The translations under genes were made by a program, and so were the position numbers. From assembly GCA_963383645.1 (NCBI GenBank), contig OY726566.1, positions 98,403,643-98,467,642 of the forward strand: a DNA stretch of 64,000 nucleotides, in the 5' to 3' direction. This document shows positions 24,546 to 36,204 of this stretch, in pieces. This DNA is from Muscardinus avellanarius. Taxonomy: Eukaryota > Chordata > Mammalia > Rodentia > Gliridae. The notes under the pieces are model-generated. The model worked only from the letters and a program-made list of their open reading frames with translations, did not search any database and was not told the origin of the DNA. How positions within the stretch are numbered: the first letter of the stretch is position 1; every line of letters starts with the position of its first letter.

Positions 24546-24871
24546 TCGTCATTATTTTCTGAAAAATACTGCTGTTATAACTTCTTAAACAACACATTGT
24601 GCTAGGTGACATGTAATCTACAGATGACTTAAAGTATACAGGAAAATGTATGCAAGTCATATGCAAATACTATGCCATTCTGTGTAAGAAAACTGAGCAT
24701 CTGAGCAGGTTCTGGAACCAGTTTCCCCAAGGATAGCAAGAGATCGAACACGCTCAAAATGTTTCCTCCTGACAAGAGCAAGGAGTCAAGATGTTTGGAA
24801 ATGACTTCCCTAGATGAGCTCTCCTAACCTCATGCCAGGAGCTGGTCTGATACATACTAAATTCTCTTTTC

Positions 24872-25055
24872 CAGCAGGATATGGTGGCACATGTCTGTAA
24901 TCCCAATACTTAGGAGGCTGAGACAGGAGAATCACAGGTTTGAAGCCAGCTTCAGCAATTTAATGAGACCAGTTTCAACCTAAAAAAATAAAAGAGGGCT
25001 GGGGATGTAGCTCGGAGATAGAATGCCCTTGGTCCAATTTCCAGCATTAAAAATA
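24872..25055 (+). repeat. B1-dID SINE
   Basis: Full copy with an AAAT-type tail. Confidence 0.8.
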
Positions 25056-25274
25056 TAAATAAATAATCTGTGTAGAAAACAGCTAAAAGGTCATAAAATG
25101 GGTCTCAACTTCTCTTCTCCCACCTGAATTCAGCAACCCTGCTTCGACTTGGTTAAGCTAATTTCTGATTTCTTATTGGGCCTGAAATACAGGTCTTTCT
25201 AGAATCTTTTACTCCTTTCCCACACTTATCTTGGGGCCTCAGCTATTCCAAAATAGCTTGTAGATAAAAAGCAC

Positions 25275-25700
25275 AGATTCCAGCCTGGCAGTCCAGGACT
25301 CAAGAAGCTAAGGCAGGAGGAGCGAAAATTAAAGAGGCCAGCCTGAGCAACTTTATAAGACAGTGTCTCAAAAAAAAAAAAAAAAAAGGGTTGGGGATAT
25401 TGAAAGGTTGAGCCGCTGCCCCGCAGGGGGCGGGGCCCTGTGATTCCCAGAGGAGGCCACGCCCTCGATTTGAGAGAAGCCCGATAGAGACAGAGAGGTG
25501 CGCTCTCCCCCACTAGCTCTCCCCCACTAGCCCCTGCCGGCCCGCGGGAGTTGGCGACCGACTCCCCATGAATAAAGGTATCCATACCACCTATAATGGA
25601 CTCCTGCATGTATCTGTGTGCCAATGGGACCCGACGCATCTTTATTAATCAGATATAGCTCAGTGATAGAGTTCCCCTAGGTTCCATCCCTAGGACCACA
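25275..25700 (+). repeat. SINE split by a solo LTR
   Basis: B1-like half 25275-25390, ID-like half begins GGGTTGGGGATAT and resumes at 25652 with GATATAGCTCAGTGATAG. Confidence 0.9.
25401..25651 (+). mobile_element. Solo LTR, 251 bp, with perfect 5-bp target-site duplication
   Basis: The element begins TGAAAGGTTGAGCC and ends TTTATTAATCA (TG...CA). GATAT occurs immediately on both sides (25396-25400, 25652-25656), and the interrupted ID-like SINE joins exactly when the element is removed. It contains a duplicated CTCTCCCCCACTAG and an AATAAAGG signal (about 25571), giving plus orientation. It is unusually short for an LTR. No internal sequence is present. Confidence 0.88.
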
Positions 25701-26220
25701 CCAAAAAAATAAAAAAGATTACAGTTTAGAAGTAAATTGGGCCAGGAACAGTAAGTAAGACCTATTTTCTACAAGAAAAACAAATTTATAGTTGTTTTAA
25801 ATGCTATTTTTGCCATCTCTGTACTAAGTAAAAAGTAGAAAGTATTTTGCTATCAGAGGCTGATTCGTCACAACTTAAGATTCTATCATGGTTCCCAGTG
25901 TCCCTTCTAATACGGAGCTGCTTAGCTTAGCTGGAATTCTGCAGAACGGAGTGGACATTGACAGTCAAATGTAATCACATTAAAATGAAGAAATGAAGCA
26001 AATCTGAAAACAGAGACCCCCCCAAATGATTTTTACAGGGTGCACCCACTGTGTCATGCTCTTGCAGAAGATAGCCTGTATCTACACCACCAGCCTGGCA
26101 AAAGGATTCCATGGCCAAAGCACTAATTAGTACTGGAAAGAATTTCCAGGAAGACTCCTCGGGGGTAAACACTCCCACACAAGTAACATGTCACATGCAT
26201 AAGTCTAATGCGATCCCTGA
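25700..26220. other. Non-repetitive-looking intron 1 sequence
   Basis: No gene, RNA or recognised repeat seen. Confidence 0.4.
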
Positions 26221-26224
26221 ATAT

Positions 26225-26475
26225 GGTATACCTAGTGGCAGAAGCAGGCCCAAGAGGTCGTATGTCGTATGATGGTATTTACAGGAAATGTCCAGAATAA
26301 GGGAATCCATAGAGACAGAGTAGACTAGAGGTTGCCAGGAGCTGGAGAAAGGGAGGCTGAGGATTGAGTCCTGGTGGGTGTGGGGATTCTTTTGGGGGTG
26401 ATAAAAATGTTCTGGAATTCGATAGCAGTGATCATTACACAACATCATAAATGTGCTTATGGGCACTGAATTACT
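26225..26475 (+). mobile_element. Old L1 3'-end fragment (L1M-like)
   Basis: Contains the familiar series GAAATGTCCAGAATAAGGG, CAGAGTAGACTAGAGGTTGCC and GATAAAAATGTTCTGGAATTC, typical of ancient mammalian L1 3' untranslated sequence. A related fragment lies at 56.9 kb. Confidence 0.65.
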
Positions 26476-26634
26476 CCCTTTTAGATGGTTTTTGCTATTT
26501 TTAAAAACAGTAATAAGCAAATAAAATATAAGCTACTATCAACAAAAATTAATCGGGCACTAAGATGATAAACAATATAAAATAAAATGTAAATAAGAAA
26601 CATCAAGTAAGACAAATTTAAAACACAAGAAGCC

Positions 26635-26830
26635 GGGCGTGGTGGCGAACGCTTGTAATCCCCGCGCTTGGGAGGCAGAGACAGGAGGATCGCGCAGGTT
26701 CGAAGCCAGGCGCGCGCGCTGGCTTAGGAGACCCTGTTTCCAAATATAAAAAAATGTAAAAATAGGTCTGGGAGTGTAGCCCGGAGGTAGAAGGGCTTCC
26801 AGGAACCCCAGTACCACCAAAAATAAAAAT
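26635..26830 (+). repeat. B1-dID SINE, short type, young
   Basis: Near-consensus short-type copy. AAAACACAAGAAG flanks both sides (about 26620 and 26836), a target-site duplication. Confidence 0.92.
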
Positions 26831-26879
26831 AAATAAAACACAAGAAGACTTAAAAGGCCTAGATACCCATAATATATGA

Positions 26880-27090
26880 TGAATTAAAACCGCACTGAGA
26901 AATAATTCATATTCTTTGTACTGGCACGAATTCATGATACCACTGGGCAAAACTATGAAGCAAAGGAATATTCATATCCTGTGGAGAAACAACCTGGAAA
27001 ACACACTATGCAAAGTAATTTATTGTCTCATAAAACTTAAGTATAGGAATTTCACTACTATATACACAGAGAAACTCTTGTACAGGTACA
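26880..27090 (+). mobile_element. Possible old L1 fragment
   Basis: The stretch around AGAAACTCTTGTACAGGTACA resembles old L1 3' regions. The call is weak. Confidence 0.35.
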
Positions 27091-27092
27091 CC

Positions 27093-27520
27093 AAGCCGGG
27101 CATGGTGGCCTGCACCCCTAAGTCTAAGTCCAATGCTTAGGAGACGGAGATAGGAGGATCACAGGCCCAGCCTTAGCAACTTAGCAAGACCCCGTTTCAA
27201 ACTAAAAAAAAAAAAAAGGGCTGGGGTTATTTATAGCTCAGAGGTACAATGTCTCTGGGTTCAACCTCTAGTACCCCCCCCAAAAAAAAACAATCTCAAT
27301 TATAATAATAAGAAAATGGATAAATAAATTTTGAAGCCAAGCATGATGACACACACTTGTCATCCCTAATCCCACTACTTGGGAAGCTGAGACTGTAGGA
27401 TCACAGGTTCCTGGCCAGCCTTGGCAACTTAGCGAGAACCTATTTCCAAATAAAAAATAAAAATAGGGCCGGGAGTATACTCAGAGGTAGAATGCCCCTG
27501 ACTTCTGTCCCCAGTACCAA
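27093..27520 (+). repeat. Two plus-strand SINEs
   Basis: Diverged full copies at 27093-27278 and 27335-27520. Confidence 0.8.
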
Positions 27521-27539
27521 AAATAAAAATAAATGAATA

Positions 27540-28035
27540 GTATACATTCATATAAAAATATCTAAACATTTCAAGGAATCAGAGAAGTCCCTTTCTAAAA
27601 TTTGTGGGGCCTGGAAGCCTTTGTACAGATGTCTAAATATTTAATAATCATAAAACAAGCTAAGAAACTGTCAAACAAAACATATCCATGCTTCCTACCA
27701 GAACAAGCATACTTCCATAATGACCAGATGGCCAAGTTTGAATTTAGAATTCTTGGGCTGCTCAGTCTTGGGGTACAATAGAGCATGTGGAAGAAGCCAG
27801 CCCGTGCCCCCAGCTCCAGCCCACCTCTTTCTCTTCCCGTGAGTGCCGTCACCCAGAGGCAATGGGCAGATCAGCCTGTTACAGCAAATTCCTCCCACCA
27901 TAGAAAGAGTCAGGGGAAGAATTACACGTGGGCCCTGGACACAGACTTGAGAACTCCAGAGACCCAGGAAGGCAGAGCATGGTGTAGACTCAGAGTGGAG
28001 GCCCCAGGTGTGAGATGAACACACTTTTTATTTTA
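27540..28035. other. Non-repetitive-looking intron 1 sequence
   Basis: No convincing feature; ORFs on both strands lack protein character. Confidence 0.4.
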
Positions 28036-28041
28036 TTTTTT

Positions 28042-28222
28042 TGGTGGTACTGGGGTTCCTGGAAGCCCTTCTACCTCCGGGCTACACTCCCAGACCTATT
28101 TTTATACTTTTTTATTTGGAAACAGGGTCTCTTAAGCCAGCGCAGCTGGCAGCATGCGCGATCCTCTTGTCTCTGCCTCCCAAGCGCAGGGATTACAAGC
28201 GTGCGCCACCACGCCCGCCTGA
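28042..28222 (-). repeat. B1-dID SINE, short type, young
   Basis: Minus-strand copy starting at GGTGGTACTGGGGTTCCTGG. GAACACA occurs on both flanks (28017 and 28221). Confidence 0.88.
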
Positions 28223-28431
28223 ACACAGTATCTTAGCACAGTCCTCAAAAAGTAGGTAGTGATACAACCAGACAAAGACCAGAACTGAAACCTGTGCAGT
28301 CTAGGACCCAGGACAGAAGGTAACAAAGAAATATCGCACTATAGATTAGGGGCAAGTCTCAGAACCATCATGCTGGCAAAGAAAAGCATACAGAACAGGT
28401 ACTCTGTCCTTCAGGGTCCACTGGGGTTCTG

Positions 28432-29235
28432 TTACCCAACCTCCCTACCATGGACACTCAAGGAAATTTTTGGCTGGAAGTTGTTTTCTTTCAGAGTTTG
28501 GAATATGTTACTCCAAGCCCTTCTGGCTCTCATGACTTGGTTTGGGAAGTCTGGAGTGATTCTAATTGGTTTGCCTCTGAATGTCACTTGGCCCTTTGTT
28601 TTTGTTGCCTTTAAGATTCTCTGCTTGGCTTCCACATTGGTCATTTTGACAATTATGTGGCGTGGGGATCCTCTTCTCCGATCCTGTCTAAAGGGAGTTC
28701 TATAAGTTTCCTGGACCTGTGTATCAACCTCTTGCTCTATGTTTGGAAAATTTTCTGCTATTACTTCCTTGAAGAGATTGTTGATCCCTTTGGTTTCACT
28801 TTCTTTTCCCTCCTCTATTCCAATTATTCTTAGGTTAGCTCTCTTAAGATGGGCCCATATTTCTTCAATGTCAGATTCCTGCTGTCGGATATTTTTTTCT
28901 AGATTAGAAACTATGCGTTCATTTTTGGAATGATCATCTTCTAAGAGTGAGATTCTGTTCTCCATGTGGTCTAATCGGTTGTTCATGCTTTGAATTGAGG
29001 CCTTTACTTCATTAATTGCATCCTTTATCTCTTTTTGGCTCTCTCTGAATTCTTTTCGAAGCACCTCTATTATTTCTACAGTTATTTTCCTGATTTGATC
29101 TTCTAGAAATCTCTGATTTTCTGTTTTATCGGGTTCTGATGTTGTGGGGTTGTGGGCATTCATTGCTCCAGTGTTATTCCTCTTTCCCATGATTTCAGAA
29201 GTTTGTGCCTTCTCTGGGTTCTTCCCTTGGGTCAC
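28432..29235 (-). pseudogene. L1 ORF1 protein, C-terminally truncated
   Basis: ORF1p is the RNA-binding chaperone of the L1 ribonucleoprotein. The 267-codon frame starts with ATGACCCAAGGG. It has a coiled-coil region (about residues 50-130), the RNA-recognition part (about 130-225, including the NLRIIGIEEGKE type motif) and the start of the C-terminal domain. It departs from the family after residue about 257, where the element is broken, and reads a few unrelated codons to a stop. Intact ORF1p is usually 300 residues or more, so the C-terminal domain is incomplete. No frameshift occurs in the retained part, which suggests a relatively young copy. Confidence 0.85.
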
Positions 29236-29985
29236 TATGACTTCGCTTAAGGTGCTCTGGATCTCGAGTCTGTAGTATCTCTGACCCCACTACTCCTTTA
29301 CTGGGTTGTATCACAGAGTCTCCGACCCAGGGAGTCGACAGAGGCTGCTTTAGACTATAGGGGGTGCCAGGTTTGGCGTTCTCCTATGGTGTGATATCTC
29401 TGCCACCGCCACTCCCCCACTGGGTCAAGTCCCAGGGAGTACAGTACTGGGATTTCTCCTTTGTGGCCCGCAATTTGACTCACTGTTCTTGAGTACGCAG
29501 ATGTAGCTGTACTGGACTCGGTGAATTCACTGCTGCTGCCGCCGGTGGCAATATGGCGCCACTGCCACGCCCTCGGCCGTGAGGCTGACGTATTTTTTCT
29601 TCTCTGGTTTTGAGTTCCACTCTGAGTCCCTGCAGCATGTGCTGAGCTCAGCCACTGGGAGCTTTAGATGCTCCCTGCGCCGAAAGATCCCGCCTGGCTG
29701 TTCCGCAGCGGCTCACCTCGGTTTGCTGTAGCCGTCCGGTGAACTCGCCGCTGCCGCCGGAAGTATGGCGCTGCTGCCGCGTCCTCGGGCGTGAGGCCGG
29801 TGTATCTCCTCTGTGGCTCTGAGCTCTGTTCTCAGTCCACTTTCTCTCTGGAGCCTGGTGATTTTTTTTGTTTTTCTGGTGATGGTGTTTTCTGGCTATG
29901 AAAGGCGCTGATTTTGTGGTAATGGAGATTGGTTGTTAGCGGGGCTCTTAAGCCCCGCTTTTCTCGGTCGCCATCTTCCCGGAAG
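28465..29985 (-). mobile_element. L1 5' region: 5' UTR and partial ORF1, 3'-truncated
   Basis: On the minus strand the element starts near CTTCCGGGAAGATGGCGACC. It has a 5' UTR of about 750 bp and continues into ORF1 at base 29235. Homology ends at about 28465, inside ORF1. ORF2, 3' UTR and A tail are missing. Loss of the 3' part is the reverse of the common 5' truncation. The right edge abuts a SINE B1-like half that has lost its ID-like half. Confidence 0.85.
29519..29960 (-). promoter_or_regulatory. L1 5' UTR promoter with two related units of about 218 bp
   Basis: Plus-strand GTGAATTCACTGCTGCTGCC at 29521 and GTGAACTCGCCGCTGCCGCC at 29739 begin two similar blocks, each with a TATGGCGC motif and a CTCGG-CGTGAGGC motif. 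This resembles the monomeric promoters of rodent L1s. The outermost end carries CCGGAAG (ETS-type) and AAGATGGCGAC (YY1-type) motifs. Confidence 0.7.
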
Positions 29986-29992
29986 TCTCTTA

Positions 29993-30225
29993 TTCTTTAT
30001 TTTGAAACAGGGTCTCACTAAGTTGCAGAGGGCCTCACTAAGTAGGAGGCTGTCGGCGAACCGTGACCCTCTGGTCTCAGCCTCCTGAATGCCGGCATTA
30101 CAAGCGTGCGCCACCATGCCGGGTTTTATTTTTTATTTTTAAACGGGGTCTCACTGAGCTGCAGAGGGCCTCACTCCTGTCTCAGCCTCCCAAATGCTGA
30201 GATTACAAGCGTGCGCCACCACGCC
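29993..30225 (-). repeat. Two B1-like SINE halves
   Basis: Minus-strand B1 halves at 29993-30120 and 30130-30225. The first lacks its ID-like part where it meets the L1 5' end. Confidence 0.8.
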
Positions 30226-30229
30226 AACT

Positions 30230-31095
30230 TGTTAGGTTATTCCTTGCACATTACAGTCTTTTCAGTATTTTCTCTTTGAGTTTACGAAGCTGTCAACTCT
30301 TCTTCCTCCCATCTATGCACCCCACTCCAAGTTCAATCGATCAAAGGGAAAGGCAAAGGTATAGAAACAGCAAAGGCCCCAGGAAACAGATGGGCAGAAA
30401 CCACAGAGCAAGTCGACCACTCTTAGGCAGCCACTATAAACAGCTAGACACAAGTCACGCTTGAAAAAAAAATAAGTTAGTATCAACTCTGCCAAATATA
30501 AGCCATGTGGCCGTCAATAAATTATTAAGAGCTCTATGTCCAACTTTCATTGGATGGGACTTTTAAGACCTACCCTCAGGAGTTATGGTAAAGGCTGACT
30601 TGGACATCATCGCCAACGTGCTTATCATGGAGCCTGGAACCTAATGACTTGTTTGGTAAACGCTAGTTATTGTTTGTGTCGAAACTGGATTTGAAACTGG
30701 ATTTGAACTTCGTGTGTGGGGCTATATGTCAGCAAAACAAACAGACATATCCACACTGATTGTGCTGAAAGAGGTCATTATACAGCACTTAAACATGCCC
30801 TGTGGTCAACTAAAATGGATAGTGCAATGTACTGCCAAAGACAAGACATACTAGACCACCGGAGAAATCCTACTTACACACTTTAGTGCTGCGAAGGAAA
30901 TGTTATAAACGTTCTAAATCAAGCGAATGCTAATTGTCAGATACCGCGGTTCACTGAACCCAATGCTAACCTCAACACATGTTCACAGGTTAACGGACCT
31001 CGTTACTAGGCGACCCACAAAGAAAGTCCATACACTGACAAGTGTCAAGTCTTAGTTTTATAAATGTTATTAAAGAGAAAATATATCTAAAAAAA
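30230..31095. other. Non-repetitive-looking intron 1 sequence (about 860 bp)
   Basis: One of the longest stretches here without a recognisable repeat. No ORF with protein character. Confidence 0.4.
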
Positions 31096-31099
31096 AAAT

Positions 31100-31550
31100 A
31101 AGCTGGGTGTGGTGGCGCACGCTTGTAATCCCAGCGCTTGGGAGGCTGAGACAGGAGGATCGTACAGGTTCGAAGCCAGCCTCAGCTACTTAGTGAGGCT
31201 CTCAGCAACTTAGTGAGACCCTGTTTCAAAATAAAGTATAAAGCCGGGCGTGGTGGCGCACGCTTGTAATCCCGTGCTTGGGAGGCTGAGACAGGAGGAT
31301 TGCACAGGTTCGAAGCCAGCCTCAGCTACTTAGGGAGGCTTTCAGCAACTTAGTGAGACCCTGTTTCCAAATAAAATATAAATATAAAAAAGGTCTGGGA
31401 GTATAGCCCAGAAGTAGAAAGCCTCTGGGTTTCACCCCCAGTACCACCAAAATAAATAAATAAAAATAAATAAATAAAGTATAAAATAGGTCTGGGAGTG
31501 TAGCCTGGAGATAGAAAGCATCTGGGTTCCATCTGAGTACCCCCCTCACA
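31100..31550 (+). repeat. Three plus-strand SINE pieces
   Basis: B1-like half 31100-31235, full CCCAGAAG-type copy 31242-31450, ID-like half 31480-31545. The second copy is inserted at the tail of the first. Confidence 0.85.
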
Positions 31551-31729
31551 TACACACAAACAAAAATAATAATAAAATAAAATAAACATGCTTGAGTAAC
31601 AAACATGTTTTCTAAGCTCTGAAGGGAAAAAAAAAATTCTCCCAGAGGCCCTTTTAGGACACTCCATACATTAATGAATTAAAAATGTGTAATGATGTAG
31701 AAGAAATTTAAAATATAGATAACCCAAGT

Positions 31730-32250
31730 GAGCATGTAATCCCCGCATTCGGGAGGCTGAGACAGGAGAATGGCGGTTCGCAGACAGCCTCAGCTACTTA
31801 GTGAGGCCCTTTGCAACTCAGTGAGACTCTGTTTCAAAATAAAAAATAAAAAATAAGGCTGGGGGTATGGCTCACAGGTAGAATGCCCAAGGGTTCTATC
31901 CTCAGTACAGCAAAAAAGAAAAAATATATAGATAATCCAGCCAGGCATGGTGGTGCATGCCTGCAATCCGAGTACTTGGGAGGCTGAGACAGGAAGATTG
32001 CAGGTTCAAGGATAGCTTCAGCAAGTAATGAAACTCTCATCAACCTAGCAAGAACCTGTTTCAAAATATAAAAAATAAGCCGGGCGTGGTGGCGCACGCT
32101 TGTAATCCCTGCGCTTGGGAGGCGGAGACAGGAGGATCGCGCAGGTTCGAAGCCAGCCGTGCTGGTGTAAGAGACCCTGTTTCAAAAATATAAAATAGGT
32201 CTGGGAGTGTAGCCCGGAGGAAGAAGGGCTTCCAGGAACCCCAGTACCAC

Positions 32251-32330
<80 letters not shown>
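31730..32330 (+). repeat. Three SINEs and an (AT)n tract
   Basis: Copies at 31730-31910, 31940-32068 and 32079-32252 (short type). The last has an A tail of about 32 bases followed by about 23 AT repeats (32283-32328). Confidence 0.88.
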
Positions 32331-32334
<4 letters not shown>

Positions 32335-32492
32335 ATGCCCAGTACCACAGAATAAATAAACAAACAAATATAGTTAATTCAATAAATGTAAAAAAAAAGA
32401 TTTTATCAGTACACTAAAATATTAATGAATTCTTTTGGCAGGACGAACAAACTTGCACAGACTAAGCCCAATATAAAAGTTGGGGTTTTTGG

Positions 32493-32670
32493 GGGGGATT
32501 GAACCTAGGGGTATTCTACCTCCGAGCTACACTTCTAGTCCTTTTTATTTTTTGTTTTCAGAGTCTCACTAGGTTGCTGAGAGTCTCACTAATTGCCAAG
32601 GAGGCTGCAATCCTCCTGTCTCAGCCTCCCAAATACTGGGCTCACAGGCCTGTGACACCATGCCCAGCTT
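32493..32670 (-). repeat. B1-dID SINE, diverged
   Basis: Minus orientation, both halves visible. Confidence 0.75.
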
Positions 32671-32754
32671 ACAGTCTTTTAAAACACAGCTAATGCAGAT
32701 TACATACCTACTTTGTGAGTTTAGAAAGATTTTGATGTGGCCGAAAGATTGTGA

Positions 32755-33120
32755 TGTAGTGTGGTGGCACATGCTTGTAATCGCAATACTTGGGAGGCTG
32801 AGATAGGAGGATCGCAGGAGCTGCCAGTCTTAGCTACTTAGTCCCTCTGTAATTCAGTGAGACCCTATTTCAAAATAAAGAATAAAAAATAGGGCTGGAT
32901 AGCCGGGCGTGGTGGCGCACGCTTGTAATCCCTGCGCTTGGGAGGTGGAGACAGAAGGATCGTGAAGTTTCAAAGCCAGCCTTGCTGGTTTAGGAGACGT
33001 TTCCAAATAAAAATATAAAATAAAAAAAGACAGTACCACTAAAAAAAAAAAAAAAGAAAAAAGAAAAATAGCCTGGAGATGTAACTTACAGGTAGAATGC
33101 CTCTGGGTTCAATCTCTAGT
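32755..33120 (+). repeat. SINE interrupted by a short-type SINE, plus an ID-like half
   Basis: An older copy (32755-32900) breaks off at GGGCTGGATA where a short-type copy (32902-33040) begins. A lone ID-like half follows at 33070-33120. Confidence 0.75.
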
Positions 33121-33124
33121 AAGG

Positions 33125-33420
33125 CAAACAAACAAACAAACCATGTGTACAATAAATTAAAACAAAGCTTCCAAACATATCAAAACAATCTCAAAAGAAT
33201 TAGGGATTATGCCTGTATAAATTTCTTTTTTCCTGGAAATAAAAGTGGGATTTATAATATGATCAAGGAAATTTGAATACAAACTGATATTAGATGATAA
33301 AATTAACTTTTTATAAAAGCTATTTTTACTGTGATTATATTAATGAGATAATCCTTATCCCTTAGAGATACTTAAGTAATTATGAAGCAAATGTTGCAAT
33401 TTGACTTAAAATAACACATT
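33125..33420. other. AT-rich intron sequence
   Basis: No recognisable feature. Confidence 0.4.
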
Positions 33421-33421
33421 T

Positions 33422-33723
33422 GGCTGGGCACAGTAGGGGAGGCCTATAATCCCAGTATGTAGGAGGCTGAGACCAAAGACAGCATGTTCCAGACTAGGCT
33501 CAATAATTTAGTGAGCCTCGATTTCAAAACACAACACAAGGCTGGGCTGGGGATGGTGGCGCACGCTTGTAATCTCCGCACTTGGGAGGCAGAGACAGGA
33601 GGATCGCGCAGGTTCGAAGCCAGCCGCGCTGGCTTAAGAGACCCTGTTTCCAAATAAAATGTAAAAATAGGTCTGGGAGTGTAGCCCGGAGGTAGAAGGG
33701 CTTCCAGGAACCCCAGTACCACC

Positions 33724-33754
<31 letters not shown>

Positions 33755-34447
33755 AACAAAAGGCAACACAACAAAGCAGGCAAGGTGGCACAAGCTTGTA
33801 ATCCCAGGAGGAGCGCAGCTTGCAGAGGGCCTCAGCTACTTAGCGAAGCCCTTCACAATTTCCATCTTCAATACCGCAAAAAAAAAAAAAAAATCAATCA
33901 ATCAACAAATAAAAAGACTTAAAAATAGGGCTGGGAGTGTAGCCTGGAGGTACAAAGTCCCGGGTTTCATTCCAGGTACCTCAAAAAAGGGGGAGCTGGA
34001 GATTTAGCTCAGGGGTTGAATGCCCCTGGTTCAATACCCAGTACCACAATAATAGAACACATTGAAATTGCAGACAGGGATAGAAAGGGCAATAAATGAA
34101 ACAAGACTGGCCATATTTTGAAAACAGTTGAATCAAAGTAATAGGTACCTAACCAAGCATGGTTGTGCACACTTGCAAACCCAGTACTTGGGAGGCTGAG
34201 ACAGGAGGATCACGGGTTCGTGGCCAGCCTCAGCTACTTAGTGAGGCCCTCTGCAACTTAGTGAGACCCTGTTCCAAAACAAAGAATAAAAAATAGGGCT
34301 GGAGGTGTAACTCAGAGGTAGAATGCCCCTGGGTTCCAACCCCAGTGTCGCAAAAATAAAATAAAATAAAATAAAAAAGAATAAAAAATAGGGCTGGGGG
34401 TGTAATTCGGAGGTAGAATGCCCTGAATTTCATCCCCAGAGCCCCAA
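33422..34447 (+). repeat. Dense plus-strand SINE cluster
   Basis: Pieces at 33422-33540, 33552-33725 (short type), 33780-33870, ID-like halves 33925-33985 and 33990-34055, full copy 34150-34350 and ID-like half 34390-34447. The ID-like half at 33990 (GAGATTTAGCTCAGGGGTTG) is the closest in the window to a stand-alone ID element. Confidence 0.8.
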
Positions 34448-34449
34448 AA

Positions 34450-35275
34450 GAAAAAAACAAAAACCCTAATAGGTACCCTCGTGAGGCTAATCATTCTCTC
34501 TATTTTCAAGTATATGTTGAAAAACTCCATAGAAAAGACAAAAATTTTTTAAACTAAAAGAAGACACTAACTGGTAAATACTTTCTTTTTATAACAGAAC
34601 AGATAAGAACAGGGAAAAAAAAATCACAAAAGATCACAAAGCCTTCCAGCCTTGTTATTCAGTACAGCGCTACAATGTTCCTTCCTCTTCTGCCCGCTGC
34701 CCACTTCCCTCCTCTCCCCGTGAGATTGTTTTCATTTGCTGGTGACTTAGCTGACTCCCTCTAGACAATTACCCCGAAACTCAGAAACAGACTTTCAAAG
34801 TGTTGCCTCACAACACATTAAGTAAATATTTAGATAGGGGAGGCACATATTTGACCACTTTTTTTGAAAATTTAGAGGGCCGTTTTGCTCTAAACCCATA
34901 TAATTTGGGGGGGGGGGGTCTGATCTATTCTGTCCATTTCAAATATTCCTCCTTTGTATGTTTTTTTTTTTTTTACCATCTACCCGAGGGTGAGTGAAAG
35001 AAGTTTTGTTTTGTTTTTGTGTTTGCTTTGCTACTATGACCAAAGCTTTAACGACCACTGGTTGGGACACTGAGCACCATGTAGTTTTTAGGGACAGCAG
35101 AGTATGAACAGTCCTCTATCAAGAAAAACTAATTGAGCAGAAGTGGGTTAAGGAGAGAAAAGACAAGGGGAAAGATCTGGCCAGAGAGCGACCCTTCCAC
35201 AATTCAACAAGGCGTCCATTCAGAAAGGAGAGGGGAAGGGGTCCTGACACCGAGGGTCAGTCAGAGGGCTTGGGG
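34450..35275. other. Intron 1 sequence with possible MaLR-like LTR remnant
   Basis: 34990-35140 contains GTTTGCTTTGCTACTATGAC, a motif resembling old MaLR-type LTRs. The rest shows no feature apart from homopolymer runs. Confidence 0.3.
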
Positions 35276-35277
35276 AA

Positions 35278-35430
35278 GCTGGGCGCTGCTGGTGCCTGGA
35301 ATCCCAGCTCCTGAGGAGGCGGAGGCCGGAGCAGAGCAAGTTCCAGGTCAGCCTGGGGAACTCAGTGAGACCCTGACTCAAAATAAAAGGGGCTGGGCAG
35401 AGCGCCTCTGGGCTCAATCCCCAGAACTAA
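35278..35430 (+). repeat. Old SINE, diverged
   Basis: GGTGCCTGGAATCCCAGCTC to CTCAATCCCCAGAACT with a shortened ID-like half. Confidence 0.65.
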
Positions 35431-36204
35431 GGGAAATGAAATGGAGGGGAAGTTGCCAGCGCCTGCCTGGCGGGAGACCGGGCCTTGGGGGCAGGATACT
35501 CGGCCCGGCTGTTCCTCCAACAGGGACAGGTAGGGAACCTGGCTTTGTGGAGCTGGCCTGGCTCTGAGTATATCTGGTAGCCATCTTGGTAGATGTGGCC
35601 CAAGGGAGAGAGCTCTCTTGGGGAAAGAACTGGAAGAGAACTAAATCTAAAGACTTAACCCAAACCTTGAGGCACACCTACATATAGTTGTTAAATAAAT
35701 AAAAATAAGCAGAGGGCAAGTGGAGACAGATTCTGCCGCCTGAGAAGTAAGCCATATTATTTCAAACCGACTTGGGAGAGTGTCCCAAGAAGGGGTAGTG
35801 GACGAGACCATTCTGGCCAGGTAGTGCGGCCTGGCGCCGGATGGACAAAAGCGGAGATGAGGGCCTCGACCCAGGCGGCTTGGCTTGGAGGCAGAGCGGG
35901 GCCCCGCAGCTCGCGCGGTGGAGAGCCTTCGGGGTCTGCGCATCGCCCGGGTGCTGAAAGCCCGCAGCAGGCCCGGAGACAAGAAGCGCAGAGAAGAAAA
36001 GACTCGAGGTCCAGGGGCGCAGAAGCGGTTCCCTCCGTCCCCAAAGCTAGCCCCAACTTCCCTGGGCCCTGGCTGGAGCACTTTGATTCTTAGGAGACAG
36101 CGGAAAGAGGGAAAGGGTAGCGGTGGAGCCTCTTCTCAGCAGGCGATAGCCTTGGGCTAAATCCCAGGTAAGACCTGAGGGCGCTGGAAGGAAGGGGCCG
36201 GGAG

